This document shows, piece after piece, positions 37,174 through 43,507 of a stretch of DNA of 64,000 bases. Position 1 is the stretch's first letter. Each line of letters opens with the position of its first letter. The position numbers were made by a program, and so were the translations under genes. This DNA comes from a bacterium 1XD21-13 (GTDB lineage Bacteria > Bacillota > Clostridia > Lachnospirales > Lachnospiraceae): positions 95,623-159,622 of the forward strand of contig QZDX01000008.1 of assembly GCA_009917555.1 (NCBI GenBank), in the 5' to 3' direction. The notes beneath the pieces are model-generated. The model had not been told where the DNA came from, searched no databases, and saw nothing but the letters and a program-made list of their open reading frames with translations.

Positions 37174-37902
37174 ATGCTGACAGCATGTATCAAAACGGAG
37201 CAGATGAAGCTTAAGCACTCCCACCTGTGGCTTGTGTTTTTGGCAATCCCTCTGCTTCCCACCGTACTGGGTGCGGGAAATTATGTAAACAATATAGGGA
37301 TATTGAAATCGGAGTGGTATTCTCTGTGGACGCAGCATTCTCTGTTTTATGCCAATTTTTTCTATGGCCCTCTGATTGCCATTTACTGTTCTTATATATG
37401 GAGAGTGGAGCACCTCAACTACAATTGGAACAGCCTGATGACGATGCCCACGGCGGAGAGGGATATTTTTCTGGCCAAGCTTTTCCTGGCCCTGCGTTGT
37501 ACGGTGATATTGCAGCTCTGGGTGGGCGTGCTTTTTGCCATATCCGGAAAGCTTGTGGGTCTGCAGGGACTTCCTCCTTTGGAAATCCTGCTCTGGCTTC
37601 TGCGGGGAAGCTTGGGCGGCATGGTGACGGCGGCCCTGCAGCTTGTGCTGTCTATGGTGATTCGAAGCTTTGCACTTCCCATTGCAATCGCACTTCTCGG
37701 AAGTGTGGCAGGCTTTCTTATGACAAGCAGCGGATATGGGATGATATGGCCATATTCGCTGATGATGATGGGCATGAATGCCAACAAGAATACGGATGCA
37801 CTTTCCAGTCCGGTTGGATTTGCGGCGGCATTGTGCGTGTTTCTTGTACTGTTTATCAGTATGGGGATCTGGTATCTGAAGCACAAGGATGTGCATGCGT
37901 AA
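37174..37902 (+). CDS. Lantibiotic-immunity-type ABC permease (LanG-like)
   Basis: A 242-residue membrane protein with six predicted TM segments, starting TACIKTEQMKLKHSHLWLVFLAIPLL, typical of LanG/MutG-type permeases. Together with the preceding ATPase and permease it completes a LanFEG set. Unusually, it is separated from the LanE-like gene by 151 bp holding a palindromic repeat, and its ribosome site (AGGAGG at 37160-37165) is at the end of that repeat. No lantibiotic biosynthesis gene is present, so this is likely a stand-alone resistance system. Confidence 0.82.
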   Translation: MLTACIKTEQMKLKHSHLWLVFLAIPLLPTVLGAGNYVNNIGILKSEWYSLWTQHSLFYANFFYGPLIAIYCSYIWRVEHLNYNWNSLMTMPTAERDIFLAKLFLALRCTVILQLWVGVLFAISGKLVGLQGLPPLEILLWLLRGSLGGMVTAALQLVLSMVIRSFALPIAIALLGSVAGFLMTSSGYGMIWPYSLMMMGMNANKNTDALSSPVGFAAALCVFLVLFISMGIWYLKHKDVHA

Positions 37903-38041
37903 GGGAAAAGATGTAATCAGAGAAACCGATATTCCAAGTGTTTATTATGAGTGCAGGCAGGCTATAGAGCTTAACAATGTGGAGAGTTCTGCTTTGCTGG
38001 CTGCGAAAAAGCATCATTCTTTTAAAACTTTCAGTTGTTTT

Positions 38042-38095
38042 GACGTAACAGTTCAGACAGCCCGCTTCGCCGCTGGTTGTCTGAACTGTTACGTC
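38042..38095. repeat. Perfect 18-bp inverted repeat (stem-loop)
   Basis: GACGTAACAGTTCAGACA (38042-38059) is exactly complementary to 38078-38095 around an 18-nt GC-rich loop. No T run follows, so a classic terminator is unlikely. It is 140 bp after the LanG-like gene; processing site, small RNA or mobile-element relic are options. Confidence 0.8.
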
Positions 38096-38812
38096 TTGAT
38101 GTATGTATTATAACAATATTTCCATATGTATGAATCATAACAAGATCTTCATATATTGTTTCTGAATGAAGCATCCTGGCATATTTCATAGGTCCTGGCA
38201 GATTTTTCCCTCTATATTAATGTTCTTTTATAGCAAACTGCTTTCCCTGCACTTCCCGTATCTGTCCTGAAAATATCACACAGAGTTCTTGTTACTCCCC
38301 CCTAAGACTATCCGTTTGGAGAGTGGACTAGACAACAGGAATAGCGTAAAATAAAGCATAACTATGGATGTGCGGCAGTATTGGTTCAGACGGGCTATGC
38401 AGAGAACGTTTGCCATAGTCCGACCGAACACGGAACGGATATACACAGCATGTCCGCAGCATGAAAAAAATTGCGAAAAAGAGGTTGCAAAAAGGTATAA
38501 GCGTGTGATTGCGACGAATGGGGAAGAGGTATAAAGCATAGTAAATATGGGAGAAGTGGGGCTGTCTAATTAGGGCAGTCCCGTTTTTTGTTTGTACAGA
38601 CCTGTGCGGGGTGGTATATATGATCAGTGGGACAGCAACAAAGATTACGAATCTTGTGATTTAAAACGCAATGCTTAATTGTAAAAAGGGATTGAAATCA
38701 GGGGATAATATATTAACTAAAAAAAGTGAAAATAACGATTTTGGGCATAATATATCATATAAAAACAACGATTTTGAGAAAAACGGCATCTATGATGACT
38801 TTTAAAAATGCA
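38096..38812. other. Gene-poor AT-rich stretch
   Basis: No gene is convincing here. The longest sensible plus frame is 56 codons (38364-38534, MDVRQYWFRRAMQRT...) with no ribosome site and no recognisable domain; it could be the debris of a lost gene. A hairpin with a T tail lies at 38558-38590. The word AACGATTTTG occurs twice (near 38731 and 38768) ahead of the toxin-antitoxin promoter and may be an operator. Confidence 0.5.
38558..38590 (+). terminator. Terminator-like hairpin in the gene-poor stretch
   Basis: GGGGCTG (38558-38564) pairs with CAGTCCC (38576-38582; one G-U), followed by six T. No intact gene precedes it, so it may belong to a lost gene or a small RNA. Confidence 0.6.
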
Positions 38813-38841
38813 TTGCTATTGTCCGCACAAATGTGTATAAT
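38813..38841 (+). promoter_or_regulatory. Promoter of the toxin-antitoxin operon
   Basis: TTGCTA (38813-38818), a 17-nt spacer and TATAAT (38836-38841) lie 40 bp before the antitoxin start. Confidence 0.65.
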
Positions 38842-38880
38842 AGGGAAAAGAAGATTTTCAATCTGAGAGGAGATTTTTCT

Positions 38881-39189
38881 ATGGCTACTAAAACAGCAAA
38901 TCTATACGCAAGGATTGAGCCGGACATCAAAGAACAGGCAGAAGGTATTCTGGCAGCACTTGGTATTCCGGTATCCAATGCAATCAATATGTTTTATAAA
39001 CAAATCATTCTTCAAAGAGGACTTCCGTTTGACGTAAAGCTGCCAGTAGCCAGACCCGTGGCAATGGGCACGCTTACCAAGGAAGAGCTGGATGCGGAAT
39101 TGGAGAAGGGGTATGCGGATATGCTGGAGGGCAGAACGAAAACAGCGGCTAAAGTGTTTGCAGATATTCGCAAGGATTATGGTTTATGA
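38881..39189 (+). CDS. RelB/DinJ-family antitoxin
   Basis: A 102-residue antitoxin with the N-terminal ribbon-helix-helix DNA-binding pattern of the family (ANLYARIEPDIKEQAEGILAALGIPVSNAINMFYKQIILQRGLPFDVKLP). The C-terminal tail would wrap the toxin. It should neutralise the downstream toxin and repress the operon. The start is ATG 38881, preceded by GAGAGGAGA; a longer frame from 38833 would begin inside the promoter. The stop overlaps the toxin start by 4 nt (ATGA). AT-rich surroundings suggest acquisition. Confidence 0.9.
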   Translation: MATKTANLYARIEPDIKEQAEGILAALGIPVSNAINMFYKQIILQRGLPFDVKLPVARPVAMGTLTKEELDAELEKGYADMLEGRTKTAAKVFADIRKDYGL

Positions 39190-39518
39190 TTTACACGATA
39201 GAGGTTTCTGAACAAGCGGAAACGGATCTGAGGGAAATTTATGAATATACATCTTTTGAACTTCTTGCCCCAGAGAACGCTTCCGGACAGCTTGACAGAT
39301 TGGAAAAAAGCATTTTGGGACTTGAGCAAATGCCGGAAAGGTTTCGCACCTATGAAGAAGAACCCTGGCATTCTCGTGGGCTAAGAATTATGCCAGTAGA
39401 TAATTTTGTAATCCTGTATATTCCGGATGCGAAGAGGGGCATAGTTACAGTTATCCGTGTCATGTATGGTGGACGTGATATTAATGCAGAATTGTGGGAG
39501 CATACGAATAATATATAG
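39186..39518 (+). CDS. RelE/ParE-family toxin
   Basis: A 110-residue toxin of the RelE/ParE superfamily: YTIEVSEQAETDLREIYEYTSFEL at the N-terminus, LEQMPERFRTYEEEPWHSRGLRIMPVDNFVILYIPD in the centre, and the closing strand VTVIRVMYGGRDIN. RelE members cut mRNA on the ribosome and ParE members poison gyrase; the sequence alone does not settle which. The Arg residues near the C-terminus are intact, so it is probably active and held by the overlapping antitoxin. Confidence 0.9.
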   Translation: MIYTIEVSEQAETDLREIYEYTSFELLAPENASGQLDRLEKSILGLEQMPERFRTYEEEPWHSRGLRIMPVDNFVILYIPDAKRGIVTVIRVMYGGRDINAELWEHTNNI

Positions 39519-39869
39519 GCAAAGGCAGTTATGACATCCGCATTTGTCGGATTGCTTCATGCCAAAGAAATAAAGGACGTAATCGCACAGCTGGCTGCCG
39601 ATTGAAATGTAAATATAACTTCATAAAAGCAATTACGGGGCTATCTATTTCCCGACAGACACCTTATTCTCGATGGCACAGGCAAAATAGATGCAAGGAG
39701 CTACTCTTTTATTGGGTGGCTTCATGTTTAGTGGCAAGGCGAAACTAATGGGGATGCCGCAATATAGGACAATCAGCATTTCGTCTTATTTTGCGGCATC
39801 CCCATTCAAATTATGTCACAACGCAGCTACAGCAATCCGATACCCTGGCCTGTAGAAGCTTTTTTCTCT
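39519..39869. other. Gene-free gap with a strong hairpin
   Basis: Nothing longer than a 24-codon scrap (ATG at 39531) is coding. GGGGATGCCGCAA (39750-39762) pairs perfectly with TTGCGGCATCCCC (39791-39803). It lies between the toxin gene and the convergent anti-sigma gene and may stop transcription from both sides, although neither side has a clear T run. Confidence 0.6.
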
Positions 39870-41051
39870 TCATTCCACACGGATTTCCCTGGCGATAAGG
39901 GCCCTGTCGGCAACGCTGCTGTTCATCCCCTCACGCTCCATCTGCTCCCAGTCATCCAGGTTGTCAAAGATGAAGATGTGCAGGGTTTTGATCTCCTTGC
40001 CCTGAACTGCGAATCCGGCCCGGCCTGCCAGCTCTGCGTCGGAGTAAAGCAGTTCTCCATCCTGATTGAAGCAAATGGTCTGGCAGGGCTCATAGGACCA
40101 TCCCAGCAGCTCCTGCATTTCGGCATCTGTCATATCCGGGTCCTTGGAGAGCAGCTTTTCCCGTCTGTCGTCCGTCAGCTCTCTTGGCTCGCCCGGCGTT
40201 GTGGCATGGACGATCACCTGATACGGAGTAACCACCACGTCATCCAGGGTAATGTTTCCGTTTTTCTCTCCTACCGCAATTGTCTTTACGTCTGTCTCGT
40301 TTACCTCAAACGGGAGGGCAAGATTCCAGCTTCCCTCTGTCTGGTGGGATGCGGATATTTCTTCGCCGTCAAGCATCCGGTCGTCGTCATAGCCAAGACC
40401 GCTTATGTTTAAGCTCAAGCGGCCGCTACCTGCGGCTTTCTCTGCAAGATCTACTTTCAGCATTCCGGCAAATGTATGGCTGTCCATGACCTGGCCCTCA
40501 AAGGTATTTTCGAGCCGTTCCGGTGAGCTTCCGTCAACACTCCATGTTCCGTCGATGTAGAATCCGGCGGCTGTCCGGCTGTCTGCCGCATTTGTGCCTG
40601 TATAATGCTGCGGAATGTGTGTAAAATCTCCGTCCTCCGCCTGGATATTTACCGTAAAGAAGATGGAATATCCGTCGCAGTAGACCTCGGATGCGGTCAG
40701 GGTGACGCCCTGATCCGATACGGAATAATCCGAGGTGTCCAGATTGCCCGCAGGGTCCTCGTTGGTCAGGACTGTTTTCTTGTCTGCGTAATCGCCGGAA
40801 TAGGTGGCATCCTCCCCGACCTGCTCAAAGATTTTTCCAATCAGCGGAAGCTTTGCCGCAAGCACCGGATTCAATTGTCCCAGTCCGCCCACGCCGATAA
40901 CGGCCACCGCCGCTGCCGCAGCTGCTATTTTTCCTGTTTTCACAAATTTTTTCATATTACCCGTCCTCCTTGTATGCACTTGAATTTCACTGTCACTTAT
41001 TTCAGGAGCAAGGGCCTGCTTTAAGATTCGATCCAATTTTTCATCTGTCAT
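39870..41051 (-). CDS. DUF4179-type anti-sigma factor
   Basis: A 393-residue single-pass membrane protein. A ~30-residue cytoplasmic N-terminus (DEKLDRILKQALAPEI) is followed by one TM (GKIAAAAAAVAVIGVGGLGQL) and a large extracytoplasmic DUF4179-like domain that begins LNPVLAAKLPLIGKIFEQVG and continues with beta-rich sequence. This build is standard for anti-sigma factors encoded next to ECF sigma genes in Clostridia. It overlaps the sigma gene stop by 11 nt, indicating coupling. The trigger is unknown. Confidence 0.85.
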   Translation of the reverse strand: MTDEKLDRILKQALAPEISDSEIQVHTRRTGNMKKFVKTGKIAAAAAAVAVIGVGGLGQLNPVLAAKLPLIGKIFEQVGEDATYSGDYADKKTVLTNEDPAGNLDTSDYSVSDQGVTLTASEVYCDGYSIFFTVNIQAEDGDFTHIPQHYTGTNAADSRTAAGFYIDGTWSVDGSSPERLENTFEGQVMDSHTFAGMLKVDLAEKAAGSGRLSLNISGLGYDDDRMLDGEEISASHQTEGSWNLALPFEVNETDVKTIAVGEKNGNITLDDVVVTPYQVIVHATTPGEPRELTDDRREKLLSKDPDMTDAEMQELLGWSYEPCQTICFNQDGELLYSDAELAGRAGFAVQGKEIKTLHIFIFDNLDDWEQMEREGMNSSVADRALIAREIRVE

Positions 41052-41580
41052 ATCCTATCTCCTCCAATTTTTCCTTTAACTGCTTTTTTGCTTCCCGCAT
41101 GCGGCTTTTTACGGTTCCCTCGGGCAGTCCGAGAATCTGGGATATCTCTTTGATCCGCAGGTCCGCCGAGTAGTGCAGATAGATTGGCAGCCGGTATTTC
41201 TCAGGCAGGGACGCTACGAAGCCCTGAACCATCGTGATTTCATTTTGCTGCAATACAATCTGTTCCGGTGATTCTTTCCTGGCCGGATCGGAGATTTCAT
41301 ATCCCTCCTCGGTCATCTCGTCGATACTGCTGGTGGGAACCAGCCGCATTCTGTTTGCGTATTTTTTCTTTTTGTTCTTCCAGAGATAAATGGAAGTGGA
41401 TAGGGCGTAGCTCTTTGTGTTCTCCGTGGAGCCGAGCCGTTTCCTTTTCTCCAGCAGCTTGAGCATGGTGTCCTGATACAGTTCATCCCCATTTTCCGCA
41501 TCCTGGGCCGTCATCCGGCAGAAACGCAGAATGTCCTTTCCAAACTCCAGGACAAACTGATCGAATTCATCCTTATTCAT
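41041..41580 (-). CDS. ECF-type RNA polymerase sigma factor
   Basis: A 179-residue ECF sigma factor: region 2 (FVLEFGKDILRFCRMTAQDAENGDELYQDTMLKLLEKR), a linker, and region 4 (LPEKYRLPIYLHYSADLRIKEISQILGLPEGTVKSRMREAKKQLKEKL). I favour ATG 41580, with GAGAGGGG about 10 nt upstream; ATG 41589 abuts that site. Upstream on the minus strand, AAAACTTTTC followed about 15 nt later by CGACAATAT (within 41640-41690) could be an autoregulated ECF promoter, but this is weak. Paired with the DUF4179 anti-sigma factor. Confidence 0.88.
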   Translation of the reverse strand: MNKDEFDQFVLEFGKDILRFCRMTAQDAENGDELYQDTMLKLLEKRKRLGSTENTKSYALSTSIYLWKNKKKKYANRMRLVPTSSIDEMTEEGYEISDPARKESPEQIVLQQNEITMVQGFVASLPEKYRLPIYLHYSADLRIKEISQILGLPEGTVKSRMREAKKQLKEKLEEIGYDR

Positions 41581-41816
41581 AGCAGCCATCCCCTCTCTTC
41601 TTTTCAAGCCGGCCTGCAAAGATTTACCCTTGCATGGATATATTGTCGTGACGGCGGGAAAAGTTTTGAAACTCTGTAAAAATTTTATCATTTTTGGAAT
41701 GAAAGGGAAACTTTCTTGACTTTATATGTGTAAGGAAATAAGAAGTTACTTTTTATTGCGGAGACCCTTGGTATCTGTTATCATAAACTTAGAGGAAACA
41801 AGCTGACAGTGATAGG

Positions 41817-41949
41817 GATATTACGGAACTTTTAAACAGCAATATTCCTTACAGTGCACAAATCGATTTACAGGCACATGTACCTGTGACTGGAAATTGA
41901 TTTCATACCAGTGTACTGGAAGGAATATTACGGAACTTTTAATAGGAGG
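41817..41949. repeat. Palindromic repeat, copy 2, ending on a ribosome site
   Basis: Closely similar to the repeat at 37037-37165 over about 128 bp. Here both flanks read TACGGAACTTTTAA (41822-41835 and 41930-41943) rather than TACGGAACTGGAA, so flanks agree within a copy but differ between copies. The right end runs into AATAGGAGGG, the ribosome site of the next gene. Confidence 0.85.
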
Positions 41950-41958
41950 GACTTCACC

Positions 41959-42183
41959 ATGAAATGCTTATTCAATTACGCAGACAAGTATCTAAAGCAA
42001 AGTAGCTGGAAGGATCTGGCGCTCATTAAGTTTTGTCTCTTTGCAATGGGAATTATGGCAGGTATACGCATACCGGAAAAGAATAAAAGGATGGCGGGCT
42101 GGATTGCATACTTTGTATTCCTGGCAACCTACCTTCCTCTGATGTCAAAATTCCTTCGCATTGTAACGGAAAAGGACGACTGA
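41959..42183 (+). CDS. Small membrane protein of unknown function
   Basis: A 74-residue protein: a charged N-terminus (KCLFNYADKYLKQSSWKDLALIKFCLFAMGIMAGI) and two hydrophobic segments (about 25-42 and 48-66). Similar short proteins are common in Lachnospiraceae and are sometimes labelled phosphate-permease-like, a label with no support I can see here. The start is ATG 41959 with AGGAGGG 8 nt upstream, supplied by the end of the palindromic repeat. It is one base from the SUFU-domain gene, so they form an operon. Confidence 0.7.
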   Translation: MKCLFNYADKYLKQSSWKDLALIKFCLFAMGIMAGIRIPEKNKRMAGWIAYFVFLATYLPLMSKFLRIVTEKDD

Positions 42184-42184
42184 T

Positions 42185-42871
42185 ATGGGATTATTTGACA
42201 GATTGAAAAGGAATAAACAGGAAGAACAAAAGGAACAACGAAAAGAACAGGAAGAGCAGGAGGTTCATGTGTACGGCTGGGATGCCATTAACCGGGAGTG
42301 CGAGCGCATTTATCCGGAACAGAAGAATCCCAAGCATTACGGAACCTTAATCAAATGGAGTCTGGGAGGAAAAGACCCTCTGGATGGCATCAGCATATAC
42401 GACGGCGGGGACTACTGGCATTTTGTGACCTACGGCATGTCGGAGCTGTATGAAAAGGAATCCGAGAACCAGGAGATCAGCGGCTTTGGAATGGAGTTTA
42501 CCTTTAAGCTGAAAAAGGAAGCCTATGAGAACGAAGAGGCGGAGCTTACCTGTATCTGCGGAATCCTGCAGACCTTGGCGAGAATTACCTTCACACAGGG
42601 AGAGCTTTTTGGGCCTTATGAGTATGTGTACACCGGGCAGACTCAGGGAATTGATGTGAATATGCGGTCCAATATCACCGGCTTTATCACCATTCCCGAT
42701 AAGGAGCTGCAGCCTATTGACACGCCCAACGGCAGGCTTGCGTTTGTGGCTTTTATCGGCGCAACGGATGCGGAGCTTTTGGCTGTGCAGAGGAAGGAGA
42801 TAACGGTAAAAGAACTGTATGAGAGACTTGGGAGCGATGTGACGGATTATCACAGGGCTTCGGTGGTGTAA
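42185..42871 (+). CDS. Suppressor-of-fused (SUFU) domain protein
   Basis: A 228-residue soluble protein: a charged Gln/Glu/Lys N-terminal segment (~8-28) followed by a SUFU-like domain with PKHYGTLIKWSLGGKDPLDGISIYDGGDYWHFVTYGMSELYEK and a later ISGFGMEFTFKL strand. Bacterial SUFU-domain proteins often serve as immunity proteins in toxin systems. No toxin gene is adjacent here. It is coupled to the preceding small membrane protein gene and ends at a terminator. Confidence 0.85.
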   Translation: MGLFDRLKRNKQEEQKEQRKEQEEQEVHVYGWDAINRECERIYPEQKNPKHYGTLIKWSLGGKDPLDGISIYDGGDYWHFVTYGMSELYEKESENQEISGFGMEFTFKLKKEAYENEEAELTCICGILQTLARITFTQGELFGPYEYVYTGQTQGIDVNMRSNITGFITIPDKELQPIDTPNGRLAFVAFIGATDAELLAVQRKEITVKELYERLGSDVTDYHRASVV

Positions 42872-42889
42872 AATATCAAATGAAACAGG

Positions 42890-42931
42890 GCGGATTGGCA
42901 GAAGAAGATAGATTGTCAATCCGTCTTTTTT
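42890..42931 (+). terminator. Terminator after the SUFU-domain gene
   Basis: GCGGATTGGCA (42890-42900) pairs with TGTCAATCCGTC (42914-42925; G-U allowed), with six T after it. Further on, CCAATCA (42981-42987) and TGATTGG (42994-43000) form another small inverted repeat. Confidence 0.8.
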
Positions 42932-43067
42932 GTGGCATTTCCAAAAGTCCCTTTGGCCCCATAACCTCATTGGCTTCAAACCAATCAGCAGAGTGATTGG
43001 CGTGGGTGCGAAAAGGAACAAGGTCTCTTCCATAAAAAGGCATAAAAAGTCTAACCTTTTGGCTAGT

Positions 43068-43096
43068 TTACATTTTTTAAAGAAGTCAGTTATAAT
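43068..43096 (+). promoter_or_regulatory. Promoter of the repeat-containing leader and regulator gene
   Basis: TTACAT (43068-43073), a 17-nt spacer and TATAAT (43091-43096) lie 40 bp before the leader ORF start at 43137. Confidence 0.65.
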
Positions 43097-43136
43097 AAAA
43101 AATACAAAATTACAGCAAAAAAGGTTGACGGAAACC

Positions 43137-43280
43137 ATGAAAAGAAAAGACAATTTGTCAGAGCAGAGCAGAGCAGAGCAGAGCAGAGCAGAGCAGAGCA
43201 GAGCAGAGCAGAGCAGAGCAGAGCAGAGCCTTCATGATAAGGTTCTCTTTTTGTGGTTCGAATTTCCAAACAAGAGATAA
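43137..43280 (+). CDS. Leader ORF built on a pentanucleotide repeat
   Basis: A 47-codon frame starting MKRKDNLSEQ, then repeated SRAEQ units from the GAGCA tract, then LHDKVLFLWFEFPNKR and a stop. Start context is weak (AAGGTTGACGGAAACC before ATG). Because the repeat unit is 5 bp, each gain or loss of a unit changes the reading frame after the tract: one alternative frame stops within three codons (CCT TCA TGA), while the other stays open to about 43370. It may act as a translational leader for the regulator gene 228 bp downstream, or may not be translated at all. Confidence 0.35.
   Translation: MKRKDNLSEQSRAEQSRAEQSRAEQSRAEQSLHDKVLFLWFEFPNKR
43161..43229. repeat. Pentanucleotide tandem repeat (GAGCA)13
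   Basis: Thirteen perfect GAGCA units run from 43161 to 43225 and end in GAGCC. This is by far the longest simple repeat in the window. It lies between a good promoter and the regulator gene. Perfect copies of a non-triplet unit are expected to slip during replication. Confidence 0.97.
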
Positions 43281-43507
43281 AATAGCGCAAAGCTGCCAGG
43301 CGGTGGGAAATACAAATGTGTTCCCATGCTTGGCATTTTTTGTGCGCCGCCCATATGCTGCCGTTCCGTAAGATGCAGCCTTTTTGAACATGAAGCGGCA
43401 CATACACAATCTGGAAGAAGCCTGTATTCCTGATTTTTCGGAAACTGTCACCATTAAATATACCGGGCGGATTTGCCTGATCGTTCGTGGGAAAGAAGGG
43501 AGTCTCC

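Noticed and set aside
37889..38113. 74-codon plus frame after the LanG-like gene
   Set aside because: It has no ribosome site, no hydrophobic or domain pattern, and runs through the perfect 18-bp hairpin.
43161..43229. GAGCA repeats considered as a CRISPR array
   Set aside because: The units are 5 bp with no spacers and there are no cas genes in the window, so it is a simple tandem repeat.
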